From Leuctra nigra (Eukaryota; Arthropoda; Insecta; Plecoptera; Leuctridae): a stretch of 64,000 bases of DNA. A program made the translations under genes and the position numbers. The DNA lies in contig OW203763.1 in assembly GCA_934045905.1 (NCBI GenBank), positions 24,231,108 through 24,295,107 of the forward strand, written 5' to 3'. The notes beneath the pieces are model-generated. The model had not been told where the DNA came from. It worked only from the letters and a program-made list of their open reading frames with translations, and ran no database searches. Below, one piece after another: positions 11,768-24,990 of this stretch (the first letter of the stretch is position 1; the number at the start of each line of letters is the position of its first letter).

Positions 11768-13800
11768 GTGAGTCAAGACCTGGGATCGAGTCCAGTACAT
11801 GCCATTCTTCCGTACGCGTATCGATGCTGAGAGTAAATGTGAGAGTAAATGGTTTGGAAATGTCACAATTTTGTCCATTCTGTATCCCAAAAGACGACCA
11901 AAATCGGGTTCTATTTTAACCTTGTCTCATACTGTTTTTAAATTAAGCACTTTGATGACGATCTATAAGGTAATATTTTATATTTTAGTTCAGAAATAAC
12001 ACCATATGAAATTTCGTTTTATCCAATTAAAGCGTCAAGAATGATGTGAGCAGTAGAGCACAGAGAGGAGAATGGGGTGGACCAGCTTTTGTACCACGAG
12101 ATAGGAACTATCCCAGCATTGATCGGAATCAATGGAGTGAATGTTTCTAAGAAACGACTATTTAGAACGAAAGCATCTGAGTTCAGCCCGGGGACCAAAA
12201 ATGTTATTAATTTTTTTTTCGTACTAATTACTTTTACTAATTTTGTGTGAGGAATTTCATTAATTCTCGGAAGACAAGGCCGGAAGAACGAATTGCCGAG
12301 GGAAGTTACAGCGTAACGCGACTTACGTAGTCATAAGTTAGCCCAGGACAGGAACGTGGCCATATGTTTCGATAGAATAAGAGTAATTCTCGAACCAATA
12401 TCCGTTACAAGACTATAGTTATAAGTTATGACACCGACTGAAACCCAATTCAAATCAGAGCACGTAAATCCAACAGCGGAAAGTTATAAAATATCCAGCA
12501 TTCGTAGTTTGCTCTTTCCGTGTGGTAGTGATATATTATTTCAGTTCCAAAAAAATTGCTTTGAATGAATACTGCCATAAGTAAAAAAAAAAATAACGGT
12601 TGCCTTAATTGGTTTTGTTAAGCAAGTGGGAATGATTGGGAGCACTGTGGCAGGCGGGTGGGGAAAGGGCGTCGTGAACTGGGTAGGGGTGTGATGGGGG
12701 GTAATTCGCGAAGATATACGTTACAACTTTCGCGCCGATTGGTGCAAGAAACTTTCCTAATTGCTTCCCCATGGGATGCATGGGCATGGACGTGGCCCCT
12801 GTTGGCTGTGGCGTGGGTCTCGCAGAGGCGGCATGGGAATTGCGGCAAAACACACCAATTATTGGCGCTATGGTAGCTCCCTCCCGAGCCGGCTAGGATC
12901 CACATTGCCGCCGCCGCATTACCAAATTAATATTATTATTACCCTAATGAAGTCTTACAGCAATTTGAGAATGTCTCACAGTCGGGAGGGATAACTTCGT
13001 GTGGGTAAAACAAGGTCCTTGTTAGGTTCGATAACTGGTTTCTCTGACGATAACCCCAATGGAGGTGCCATCGTCGTATTGGGAGATTATAAAATAATAA
13101 TCTGGCAATCTCTCAGTTCCCCTAGCAAGAAAATCAAGTAGGTTGATATACACTGTTCACATTTAACTGTCGTAGCTAAGCTAAAGCAATGTTAAGAAAT
13201 GTGAACAATATTTATATTGATGATGGAGGTGGCCATGAGCTCGAGTGTGGACAATCCCAGCATGTTATTTTCATGATCGCACATCAAGGATCACGTACAA
13301 TTGGGTGGACGATTCTGATCTGGGATCGCGTCCAGCATCCAGTCCAGTTGGTCGCTCGTTAGCCTCCACTGTGTAATTGACAACCGGCATCAAATTAATA
13401 ATTATTGTGTAAAGTCAATTGATGTATTGGAATCGGTAATGATACCTCCCATTACTTCGCATATGCGACATCCATAATATAGGAGAGATTCCCAGGGTGA
13501 TTCAGGGTCGTTGGACTCCATGTGCAAGTGTGATTGCAAGCAATTAGCAGATCTACTCCACCACTTGAGTGCCTCAACCTTGTGGGGAAGTACATTACTT
13601 GATTGATGCACCAGCACTCCTTAAAGGTAATTCTACTAATTAAGGCACGTCGCCCACTTGAGAGAACTCCCTACTTGTGACACCTCCAACTAAAAGTAAA
13701 TGCACATCCACTACTTGACGAGCCTTCACTATTTGAGGTAATTCCACTACTTTTTAGGTCCTGTTACTCAAAACAGTTGATTACGTTCATATTGCATTGG
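11768..13800. other. Intron A sequence, 5' part
   Basis: Intron between exons A and B. Moderately GC-rich around 12640-12920. No exon or mobile element is recognised; short open frames here lack family resemblance. Confidence 0.5.
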
Positions 13801-13801
13801 C

Positions 13802-13965
13802 ATCAATCAATGGCATACCTAGAATGACTACTTTGGTCCAGTTTTTCAATACTCTGCTTATAAATCAGTAATTAAGTTAACACAGTCATTCTAGGAATGT
13901 CATTGGTTGTTGCCATGATAATACAGTTCTGATCAACCGTTTAAAAGTTAACAGAGTATTGAAAT
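13802..13965. repeat. Interleaved inverted repeats
   Basis: CCTAGAATGACT (13818-13829) is inverted at 13884-13895. TTCAATACTCTG (13845-13856) is inverted at 13952-13963. The order A-B-A'-B' is interleaved rather than nested. Confidence 0.85.
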
Positions 13966-14039
13966 ACATTGACAGTAAAACTTAACAACTGGATTCGCGA
14001 GCATTGAAAGGTGTTAAACGTCGCCTTGTTTTGCGATTA

Positions 14040-14262
14040 GGCTAATGGGGAAGGATGAATGACGATGATTTTGAGATAATTATGAAAATTGAGTAAGGAT
14101 GGAGAGTGGGAAGGAGGTGGTCGTGGCCTACTTGTAGCACTTTCCCCACATTTGCCTCTGGACTGAGGAATCCACGGAAAAACTCAGTCAGGAAGGATAA
14201 CCGTTCGAATAGAACCCGGAACATCCGGAGAGCATTACTGACCGAGCCAGCTTCCTCTAAAC
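14040..14262 (-). mobile_element. SINE copy, minus strand
   Basis: Shares GTGGTCGTGGCCTACTTGTA, CATTTGCCTCTGGACTGAGG and CACGGAAAAACTCAGTCAGG with the SINE at 46335-46621. The head near 14200-14255 is degenerate (GAATAGAACCCGG). Confidence 0.75.
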
Positions 14263-14575
14263 TCACTAATTAAAACACCTCCACTACTTAAGAAAACACC
14301 ACTACTTGTTACACTGCACTATTTGAAGAAATTCCACTATTTGAGGCACCTGCACTATTTGAAGAAATTCCACTACTTGAGACAACTTCACATCTTGAGA
14401 CACCTCCACTAATTGAGGAAATTCCACTATTTGAAGCACCTCCTCTATTTGAGGAAATTCCACTATTTGAGGAAATTCCACTATTTGAGCTCCACTACAT
14501 GAGACAAATCCACAACTTCAGGCACCCCCAACACTTGAGGGAATTCTATTATTTGAGGCACCTACGCTAGTTACG
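14263..14575. repeat. Degenerate minisatellite, CTCCACTATTTGAGG type
   Basis: About 16-20 imperfect units of GGCACCTCCACTATTTGA or GGAAATTCCACTATTTGA. A more decayed stretch of the same kind lies at 13615-13760. The GGCACCTCCACT core is the reverse complement of the 31-bp array at 53.2-54.4 kb. Confidence 0.8.
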
Positions 14576-15816
14576 CCACACCATCGCCAGCAAACTGTGC
14601 TGAGGTGATGAAAAGCAATCATGATTCAATTATAGTCAATTATTCAATTATTACCAAAGCAATTATTCACATACATTAAACCAATTATGACGCGACGGAA
14701 TTTGTAACAATCAACAATCTACACTCTGTTGGTTGCTAAGAGTACACTGGTGAGCAAAGCTAAGTAATAGAAACTGAAGATTTTACTTTTTACCGGGTCT
14801 GTAATGGAGAAATATAACAATGATCATAAAAGTCTGCTATATTTCCCTGTGGTTTTACTCGGCGGCTGCAACATAACGAGATTTTGTGATTTACTTATAG
14901 TTTTTCAGCATTTTCCTTTCCACGTGCTGACAATGGGGGAGAAACATAAACAAAACAAAAACACCACTGAATTCGAGCATCTATTCACGTCTCGTGAGTG
15001 AACTGGAGCTCCAGAATCTCGACATTCTCCTAGCGACCAGCCATTTGGACTTTTCCTTCATCTGCACCGACAAGTTCGGCACCGCCACGCTGATGCATCG
15101 AAGCTTTTCTTAGACCTGCCAACACCGATAGAGTAATAGCAAGCTTTAAGTTGCAAATAAATCAGAGTAAGGCAACTCATAGGCTGACTTGATCCGTGCT
15201 TTACTGTGTTTTACTACTTTTTTTTCTTTCTCTCTCGCCCTCTCTCCGTCACTTTCTACTTCCAGCACCCGGTAATACTTTTTCTTCACGCCGAGTTTGC
15301 TTACCCTTCCAGAGTGCACGTGACTCCTGACGTAGGAGCAGAGCATTACCAACTTTCATAAATCAAAATGAAGCTAGCGTTAAAATACTAGACGCAAAGT
15401 GCCCTCCGGTCCCCGGAAAAAAAATTAGATATATATCTACGTATTCCCCAAAGTGTGGGCCAATTATAAGCTCCATCGTGCGTGGAAAACTTCCCATCGT
15501 CTCGAATTTATTCGTCGTTCTCCTGCTCTTGACGCCGAATTGTTTGAAATACTATTATATTTTGACCGTGGAGCACAAGTTCCAGTTAACGTGGTTATTA
15601 GACCGCAACTCTAAGCCAGCCAGCTTACTGTGTTTTGATGCTGCGGCTGGTATCTTTAGCTGGGCTACCCCTAAAGCCATTAGATATTAAACCATTAATA
15701 AAGGAGAATGGCTAGATGGGATGTGTGCTATCTTGACTGGATCCTTTGGTACACCAAGTGCTGGGCAAAAAAAGAACGCGCTCACGGTTCATCGAGCTTC
15801 TAATGATTATTTGCAG
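14576..15816. other. Intron A sequence, 3' part
   Basis: No gene or repeat is recognised before the exon B acceptor (TTTGCAG at 15816). Confidence 0.5.
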
Positions 15817-15941
15817 GAAATCTCGGCCGAGTGGACCTCATCTCGGAGTTCGAATATGATCTGTTCATTCGACCAGACACGTGCAACCCGAGATTCCGCC
15901 TCTGGTTCAACTTCGTCGTGGACAACGTGAGAACAGATCAA
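15817..15941 (+). CDS. AGBL4: AGBL4 coding exon B
   Basis: The exon is 125 bp: two bases complete the split glycine of the previous exon, and 41 codons follow. It reads NLGRVDLISEFEYDLFIRP, then DTCNPRFRLWFNFVVDNVRT and DQ. The acceptor is TTTGCAG ending at 15816 and the donor is GTAAGA at 15942, ending in phase 0. The EFEYDLFIRPDTCNPRFR block is the most diagnostic part for CCP6. The family's usual continuation (an RVIFNIVNFSK-like segment) is absent downstream until at least the gap. The exon lies 4.05 kb after exon A and 20.3 kb before the next visible exon. No frameshift or stop is present, so it looks functional. Confidence 0.93.
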
Positions 15942-16239
15942 GTAAGAAGTCATTGACATTTATAGCAATATAGAAAATACATATTCGAAAACATATTTAT
16001 AACTAAATGTTATACGTAAGTGTAAGATGTAAGATAAAATGTGAGTATAGCGTAACATCCCGAGTTTCAGCACACCATGGCAGTATCGCAATCCTAAACG
16101 TGTTCCCATGATCGGCACAAATTCAGCTTCGCATTTTAACTGTCCTCGAAGGAAGGCCCGGTACTTTTGTACGTCGTAAGCTTCCTAAATAGGGCTGACA
16201 GCTTTTAAAGCGGCCTACATAAAAGTTCGTAAAAGTTCG
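15942..16239. other. Intron sequence after exon B
   Basis: Nothing recognised. Confidence 0.45.
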
Positions 16240-16420
16240 CCGTCGCTGGGCTGGCAGCAGCGCCCGCCGCCGCCGCCATCTTCTGGCCGCGCGCGGCGTC
16301 AGCCATTTTGTCCAGTAAGCGCTTCCGTCGAGCCGTGTTCCATTAGGAACACCTGCGCTCGGATCCGCTCGCTCGGAGAGTCGCGCTCTATAGCATGTAG
16401 CCGTGTAACGTGTTCTGTCC
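16240..16420. promoter_or_regulatory. CpG-rich island in the AGBL4 intron
   Basis: A sharp rise in GC and CpG with (GCC)n, GCGCGC and CGCTCGGATCCGCTCGCTCG. It contains CCGCCATCTTCTGGCC and CAGCCATTTTG, both resembling YY1-type CCAT elements. On the minus strand an ATG opens an Ala-rich frame (MADAARGQKMAAAAGAAAS, then PATANFYELL), of no family I know. It could be an alternative or antisense promoter; this is inference from composition only. Confidence 0.35.
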
Positions 16421-19400
16421 GCACGGCGAACCAGCCAAGTTTTGATTAAAACTGAAACTCCACACAAGTGTTTGCAACCCCCCCCTCTACCCCGATCTAC
16501 CTCCCCACTCCCCTCCCAGCCCGTCTTCCCATGCCCATACCCCGTTACTGCCTAACTGCCGACTATATATTTCCTATTATATTTTGCCCGCGCTTGCAAT
16601 ATAATACTTATGGCGATCGAGAAACAATCCGCTGGATCTCATTTGCTGACTCTTGTATAGATCAAAGGGAACGAAAGACTTTTCAATCAAAGTTTGTAAA
16701 TAATATCTTCCATTCATAAATGGCAGTCAATTTGACTGTACTAATCTAAATAGCTCGAAAGCAACTTGAGAGCGAAAGAATATCAGCCAGTGCACTCAAA
16801 TATTCCCGATCCGACTCGTAGAGGCCGAAGGAATGGGTAGATTTAGAACATCAATCAAGAGTATTCGCACTCCCTCTATCGCACGCTGGCTTCTCTTCCG
16901 TCTCGCTTTTTGAATTAATTTAGTTTTCATGTAAACCGTCGGTGGAGCACTTAGGAAAGACTATTATTGTCGCATGAAATATCGTAGTGTAGAGGAACGA
17001 ACCTTTGCATTGTGGAAACTCATGTGCCATTTTCTTTCGACGAAACTGATTAACGCCTAGGAATAGCGTCGCTCGTGGAAAGTCTCGACTCCGGGGTCTA
17101 TTAATATGCATCACAAAGACTATGCCTATCAAAATCCCATGAATAAGTGATCAGGAGGTGCGTTTCTTCTGGTTCCACACTTCAAATTATATCAAAAGGC
17201 ACGACGAAAATGGAAACCATGAACGGATTTATAGACCATAAACGTAGGTGAGTTATAGTATTTCCCGTCTACATCATGATTCGTGTTTGTTTAGGGATCC
17301 ACCGCGATAGAGCGATAATCGTGTCGGCGATATCGTGCACACGCATAGAGGATTCTTTCCGCAGCGCTTAGGGAAACCATTGGACGAGTTTAAAATAATA
17401 ATGTTTTAATTAGAACATCTATCCGTAACGCTTCTTTCTCACATTTAAGCCGATTATATCTTAATGGTTTCCAATTTAAATCCTGATGGCTTGCAGCGTA
17501 GGCAAATGCGCCTGGTTGATATCGCTCCTCGTGGAGCAATGGCGTAGATTGTGAGCAAGGATTCAAGAGATTGGATTTCAAAGGGGAAACATTTCTAAAC
17601 AAGCGTCTTGATCGTAAGAACGTGCAATGATGGTGCGGGGTCTCCGAGGGTTCAACCAGGGAGGGGGACGAAGACGGAGACGAAGGAAGGTGGCAAGGGT
17701 AGAGAAGACTAGGATGTACTATATACTCAAGAAGATACACTTCTTGCGAAATGAGACCCATTTGTTACAAATGGCTCTTGCTCTATGTATGGGGAGCAGT
17801 CGTGAATGTATAGGCGGCACAGGCAGACAGGGGTTTCCCGTGATACCCCGGCGAGCTATCTGCTCTATGGAGCGACTCAGGAGTGGGAAATTGCATAGTC
17901 CAGTCGAAGTCGAGTTGAGTTCGGGATCCCATCATGATAACGTACCGTCCTGCTGTAAGCCCACCATGCCCCCATCACGACGTCCGCCATTGCCGCCCGA
18001 TCATTCACGAAGCCGTTTGAAATAGTCGCAGAGCCGGTCTGTCAAAGGTGGAATTGAGAATATGATAAGCGAGCACAACGACAATCGATGAATACATAGC
18101 TTACCGTCTGGAATATGTTTGAATACGACTTATCAGAACGCTGAAAGGGATGCTGCACCATCAATAGCAATAGCGGATGAACGTGAAGCGAAACACTAAT
18201 AATGCATTCGAAATTCCCTTCAAAAGCAGTATCTCAAATAAATCTACCGACTGAGTGGACAGTAATAAAATCTGCTTTAATGGCGCGTAATTCTATACGT
18301 CGAACTGTTTTTCACGCAAGTTAAGATAAAACGGTGAATTCCCGATAGCTACACGGCACAGAAACAAAAGTTCTAATTTATTGACGTTCCGTACGAGTGA
18401 GCATTATTTGCCATGGCAGCAAAGTATCGGTGGGCATCGCGCGGCCATTTCGCTCGCCGTCCGTCCGCATCTGCATGGCGGATTTGTTTGACCATCGCGC
18501 TGTGTAAATCCGACATCCATCTCCTCGTGCGTTTCATCTACCAGCGTTGCCAGCGTTAATTGCGTTTCGGCATTCCGAGACGGCGCAATGTTTTACGTGC
18601 ACAGACTGCCAGAAAACTCGCGGCCAAACTTGTTCGTGCATATTTTTATGACTCCGTTTTATAATTTAAGAGATAATGGAAAATCATTCCGCTGTATATA
18701 TCCAAAACCGATCCCATTTCTGTTTTTCATATATATATATATCTATCTATACACATCCAATACGAAGCACAACACACTTTGCCTCAACCATGCTCAATGT
18801 ACCAAGAGATTAGAAATATAATTCTCTAGTTCTCGAGTTTAAAATTGCATAGCGGGTTGAAAATCGTATATATGTATGATGGACTGACAAGTATAACGTA
18901 ACCCTCTCCTCCCCAGCCCCTATCCCCACCCACAAACACCCCCCCAGCTGCCATGGGAGAACTCAAAGTTGATTCCCAATGGGCCGTTCTATAAAGCTGA
19001 GCTAACTTTACGAGCTTTGGCACGCAGTGAATTCAACCACCATGACGGTAGAACCCAGAGCTTTTGAGAGCACCACTCTTGATCATAATCGCCCACTAAG
19101 TTGGTAGGTTAGAGGAGGTTTTACACGTACCATTGCACGGGGCGATCTGGCGGGTGACACTTTTTCTGTGACGACTCGCTCAACAGATTGCGTGACGGCT
19201 TTTGTTTAGCACGAAAAAAGAAAACTAACTTGATTTCGGACAGATTTCACATGAGAAATTGAGACGTCAATATGAAATAAGATACGTATAGTCAGTATGG
19301 CCAACAAATAAGGTTCAGCTATTCGAGGGATAATATTTATTGGTCGTCTATTGGCCTGGCTCTATGTTCCATTTAAGATAAAATAAAAAGAGATTATTAA

Positions 19401-20007
19401 TAATAATAATACCAGACATAAATAAAACTACTATCGAGTAGACGAAGAAAGAATATTTCGACTTTTATAAATACGAACAAACGAGGATGATGTTACAGAG
19501 GGCTCTCCGAAACTCTCTATTCACATTTTTTTATCGCCGCTGTCGAGATATAACAATGATATTACGTAGCTTTTGCGAGAACAATATGTGTCATTAAGCA
19601 CTTGATCGCACAAAAGAATGTGACTGAGCTGGAGTCGCATGCTAGTGAAGTGTTATGTGTCGACCATGGCGTCTTAAACGCACTTTCATCAAGCTCGTTC
19701 AACATGAATAATGTGAGGTGATACAACACAACTCGTCTACGGTGTTATGATATTTGTCATATTTTATTTACGTATAAGTAACATTGCACACTTACAAAAT
19801 TAATTACAGAGTTTGTCGCTAAAGTTTTTGCTAAAGATGTAACATTTCCAATGATATTGATCAATGTAAATGGTTGCAAAAGTAAATAATTTCTGGCTGG
19901 ACGTAATGGCAATTTAAAATATGATTATAGTCACACTTTGACTGAATTATTTGGTTTATTTGACCACATAAAATGATTTAGAGACCAACCTTCGTATCAC
20001 ATTACTA
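16421..20007. other. Intron, non-coding, no element recognised
   Basis: High-complexity intronic sequence. GC-richer patches lie at 17630-18030 and 18410-18570. They may be conserved regulatory DNA, but nothing in the sequence proves it. Confidence 0.4.
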
Positions 20008-20125
20008 AGACAACACGGTCAAGTTGGCTATGCCGTCAAGCTCGGTTCGATTCCCGAGGCCGAACTTCAGAACTGATATTCTTTCGTGGTTTCCTCAGTC
20101 GAGAAGCAAAAGAAAAACTAATAAT
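20008..20125 (+). mobile_element. SINE fragment, plus strand
   Basis: CTCGGTTCGATTCCCGAGGC is a B box in a T stem. It is followed by TTCTTTCGTGGTTTCCTCAG and TCGAGAAGCAAA, the SINE body. Confidence 0.7.
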
Positions 20126-20149
20126 TAAGCGAGGGTAGCAAACGTCACC

Positions 20150-20580
20150 ACGGTATGTTTTTGTAGGCAATGCCCAGGGCAAACCGTTCTACCAATCGAT
20201 CTGAAATTGTGTACACACACTTATGAAGTTATGTCATAAGAGCGGGCTCGTGTAGTTTTTGAACGAGATCATGTGATTGGTTGAAAATAAAAAATGGAAC
20301 CGTTTCAACTTGAAACTTTGCATGTCATCGGGAAAAACAGATTAGTTTTTTTTGAAAATGTCAGACAAATCTGTCGAGAACTCCAAGAGTAATTGACATT
20401 TATTCTTGTTTTGAAATGTTTGTCGAATTTACCCAAGGAAATTTAAAGACAAAATTACGCATTTTGTCCAATGTCTCTTGTGCAGCTACTTTAACATGAA
20501 TATGAATTCGCATGCAATACGAAGGCTCGCTTATCAACGCGTTACACGCAGCGTTTTCCTAGTGATAAGCAACGGCAAGT
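20150..20580 (-). repeat. Dispersed repeat Y, copy without SINE
   Basis: Its reverse complement aligns with 46170-46930. Both read ACTAGGAAAACGCT, then AACGCGTTGATAAGCGAGC, then TTCGTATTGCATG. This copy lacks the SINE that interrupts the other. Confidence 0.8.
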
Positions 20581-21409
20581 CTCGAGTAGAAAGATTGCAA
20601 TTCTGCATTTAATGCCCGAAGAACAACGAAGGGGTACTTTTAGTGCTTCGCATTGCTATACAACTTTCACTGGCGAGAATAACTCATAATTCTCGGTGTG
20701 CTGAGAATTGAGAAACACACAGCAATTTCTCTGCGAAACAATAATAAATAGGAACAATGCTGCGACTATTTCGGTACTAAACTTCAGACCGCTTCAGACA
20801 AGTCAACATGGCTCTTTGTAACTTGAGAGATGATTACACTAATATTTCCTACGTAGTTACGTCAAATCTAATGGTGTCATAAGTCACGTTAATACTAACA
20901 CAAAATCCGTTCATTATCAAACGATCTGTCAGAATTAGTTATTATATTGAGATTTAAACATTTGTTTAATTGTTAATAAAATAATTTCTCTGGCGTAATT
21001 ATTTTCTGTATCTGAATTTGTTCTGCGGAGATGAGCCTCCCAGGTTTTGTGTTGTTTCTGTATAAATGCGCTAGTTTTTAATGTATTATTTATGTGCCAA
21101 TACAAATTATGGTCAAATTAAATAACGTCACGTGCTCAAATATGTCATAACATGTCTCAAATATGTCATAACATGTCTCAAACTTGTCAATTATTTTACA
21201 AGATTCTACAAGACTTATGATTGTCAAGAGACATGTAGTAACATTTAATGCATATAATTCTATTTCGAAATATCCTATATACGACCCCAATTGAAAAATG
21301 TATTAACGGTAAATGTGTAAAAACTGACATTATAAGTTGTCTGCAAGAATGAAAAAAGCATCTTGTTTATATTGAAGATCTACATTATTTTACACACATT
21401 ATATTTTTA
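20581..21409. other. Intron, AT-rich; small 21-bp repeat
   Basis: Non-coding. About 2.5 copies of a 21-bp CTCAAATATGTCATAACATGT unit lie at 21135-21185. Confidence 0.55.
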
Positions 21410-22391
21410 AATCCCACATCTGTCACCATTTGTGAAAAACTGAATAAACAATTTTGTGGAATACCGAAAAAAGACGATGCTGGACAATTTCTTGATGTTT
21501 TCTGGGAGTAAATTCGAAATAATTGACCATACGTTAAACCATTTGCACTAGTCCATCGTCTCCACCATGTGTAAAATCATTCGAGGTCGAAATACATTAG
21601 GAGATGTTGGTGGAAGGTCTGATGAAAGATTTTATTAGTCACCAGGTGGTTCATTATCAAGCTCATTCTATTTAAAACAAATCCAGCAAAAACAGCACGG
21701 ATTCCGATTTTGATTAAAATGCTGGCAGTTACTCTAGAAAACACTGCTGTCATGTTAAAGAGGTACTTCCAGTACTTTTTGAGCAACGGAGAGTCAAAAT
21801 AAGTAATGACCGCAGTGCGCGCTCTAATGTGACAGAAGTGAATCCACAGAATGTTAAACCTGTGTGCCAATTAAAGTCAAATTCCATTAGGTCATCGCAA
21901 TGTGCTAATTTCACACGGAGCCTGACTAGATACCACCAGGGTGGGATCATATAAAATGACAACTCCCGTTCTCGCGTGACAATCGTCTCATCTCACCCAG
22001 GAAGACCGTGAATAACATTGATTCAATGTCGGGTGACATTGAATCAAAGTTACGTCACGCATCCCAGTTAACTAATTGCTTTGAGACATCTGATCTTCTC
22101 AAGTCGTCGAAGGCTAAGTTGATATCGCTTTAGAATTGGTCGGCCTATCGCTGACCATACTTCATACAACTTAACCTATCTACGACAATAGTAGAATCTC
22201 AGAATGAATGTCGCCTTAGAATGATTCTACAAATGGTGACAGAGGATGGACTTTTACAAATAAGTAAAATTTTACAAATATTTCGAACTTAAATTCAGAA
22301 AAAAATCAAGAAAAGGCTCAGGGCTTGTCTCTCCTCCGTATATCAAAAAATGTTGTTATGTTTTTCACAAATGGTGGCAGATGTGGGATTT
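21410..22391. mobile_element. About 1-kb element with 31-bp terminal inverted repeats
   Basis: The left end, AATCCCACATCTGTCACCAT followed by TTGTGAAAAAC, is inverted at 22360-22391 with one mismatch. No transposase is visible, so it is non-autonomous or only remnant. A strong hairpin lies inside at 22013-22052. No clear target duplication is seen. The same terminus motif occurs singly near 6406, 6717, 7621 and 22663. Confidence 0.6.
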
Positions 22392-24764
22392 GGAAACAAT
22401 AATTGACAGTATTTAATTCAGAGCCATAATATTAATAAGAGACCAACTCTGTATGTGCGAGACCACCAAATGTTGACAGTATTAGGTTTGATTGACCCTC
22501 CCTCCGTAACTCAAAAAAACGTATACTGGGCGCAGAGCCCTCTAGGTTTGCAAATATGTTCCCTACACCAAAATACATCTAAATCGAAGACGAAGAGATC
22601 TTTTGTAGAATTGTATGAGCGAGACATTAGTCATATTTCATAGGTTGAAATATTGATAACTATCCCACATATGCCACCATTTGTATAAAAAACTAAATCC
22701 AGACATTTTTATATCAATGTATCGCATTCGTGATATTAAAGTAATTGAAGCTTTTAATTAGAAATAATGACACAAACAACTTGACAACATCCCATAATAC
22801 ACCATCATCCGTAAATACCAATCCAAGAGTCACGCCAACAATCTCGCGTCGAGTCCAATATAATGTTAGATACGTAACTTATTACAAGGGATGATGTGAA
22901 TTTCGTTCACACGTCACGTCAGGACGTCGGGATACAATAATGTCCGATATTGGGACTGGCGGATCTCGGCACACTAATGATATTAGTACTACCCCGATGC
23001 CGGAGAAATGTCGACGAAAGACGAGGAGATCTCGCCACGGAGGTGAAATCGCCGATGAGGAACACGCCAACAACTTGAATTAGCAGAGGCAAGCGTTTCA
23101 CGGCTCATCTCTGCTTAGTTGCACAATCTCGCAGTGACCAAGTTGAAATGAAAAACTTTTATTTTCATTATTAACGAATTTGAACATTGAGAAATATTTC
23201 ACATATATATTTTTGGAGTATTTCAGAATACGTCGTAATATATTTATATATAACAATAATAAGTTATTACGAATGAATAGTTTTCACGGACGTAGACGAT
23301 AGTTTTATGGGTATTTTGCCAATAAATGTAAACGATTTCGATTGCGCTTGAAGTTACATTGTAGATCGTTACGTTGTACATACTATGAGGACAATTGGCC
23401 GATCGTTCCGACCTGTTCAATGTTTGTAAACCACATTTCTAAAAGATTACTCGATAAAAAGGCGAGTGCGAACGTCCTTTTCAATCAATTTTAACACATG
23501 AAAGCCATTTCAATAGTTCCATTCTGAGGTGTCCCGCAGCAGTATAAAATGATATATTAAAATATAAAAACTTCAAAGAGACCCATGCATAATGTTTTCA
23601 TTAAAATTACAAACTCGTTCCGGCAGATAGATTAGCAGTGGTCGAGAATTTCCACACACAGAGAAAAAAAGCACTATCAAATCACAAAGCGGTACGAGCC
23701 GGAGTAAACAAGCGGACAACGTTTGACCACTAATGACATGATTCCCACAACTTCTTGGTTCGTTGATCAATATCCCGAAGGATAGTGGTTCGATTTCCAG
23801 TTGAATGCATTCACGAATGTACAAAAACATTCGTTGGTTTTCTATGAAATGTAAACGACATAATAGCGTTGACAAATGAATTATCTAGGCATTATGTGGA
23901 AGCATCACTGTCCTTTCCCATCATCATGCTCATCACCTCATCATTTTATCACATCGTCACCATCAGCCCTAAAGGTGCGAACGACGCGCAAATATTTATA
24001 AAATACATCAAGTAAAGCCACCAACTTTTGATATCACGAATGGAATGATAAATTAATGAAAATGATTAAAAACTTTTAGCCGAGTGGACAAATAGGCAGA
24101 GCTATGTAGAAGTTTCAACAGGTGTATAAAACCCTGGAATATTTTTCAATGGGGGAAGCGCGCGATTCCATGGAACCATTCTCAGTCGCAGAGTATTCAA
24201 AGTCCCTGGACTAATTCGCTTATTTTCTCCTGTTGCTTTCTTTCGTATACACGGATATGACAAGACTCTAGCTTCATTAGCTGCTAAATGAATGGAAAAA
24301 TGTCATTTACTTTTTCCCTATAATTAAATTATGCTGTAAATAATTTTGTTATCTATAGAGTAAAGTATTGTAATAGCTTCGAGTCACATAAAAAAAATAA
24401 GAAATAATCTGCCTTGAAAAACTGTCCGGGCGAGCGTTTCAATTCAACATTTACGACACTCGACTCCGACGACACATATTTGTTTGTTGCAAGGATCCAT
24501 TAAAAAGTTACAAATGCGATTATTTAACTATAAAATTTGCATTGCATCCCGAGTGTCATAACTCGATTATAACTTAAATATGCATAGAGGTCTCTATGGA
24601 AATTGGGACATACAAAACATTTAGAATAGTTTTATCTCGGGATATATTGTTTGCATTCACTGTACATGAACATATTAATTTTAAAGGAGTTTGCTATATC
24701 GAATAATAACAATCTCATTAGCTAAAAGTACGGATATTTGTACAAGTTATCGACCATAGCAAAT
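22392..24764. other. Intron, no gene recognised
   Basis: Contains another CCCACATATGCCACCATTTG motif near 22663. Otherwise no exon or element is recognised. Confidence 0.45.
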
Positions 24765-24990
24765 CAGTCGCTACGGGGACCCAGGTTCTGAGACCGTCCC
24801 TCCTGACCGAGACTTTTCATGAGCGACAAATGATGGGACGGTTCCCTACTAATAAACCAGGACCGCCCCCTTCCCATGCTTCCATCCCGTTTTCATCCCC
24901 ATCTCCCCATTATCATCATCATCCGTCGCCATTACCCCAGTTGCAGGACGGTACGCCGTTAAACACCACTAAAATAAAATTCTCCGAGTC
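24765..24990 (+). mobile_element. Degenerate SINE copy, plus strand
   Basis: GAGACCGTCCCTCCTGACCG, then pyrimidine-rich CATCCCGTTTTCATCCCCA and TATCATCATCATCCG, resemble the SINE body and 3' part. Confidence 0.55.

Noticed and set aside
16123..16467. 114-codon minus-strand Arg-rich open frame
   Set aside because: Runs through a CpG island where stops are rare; residues look like a GC artefact. The alternative Ala-rich frame is mentioned only as a low-confidence finding.
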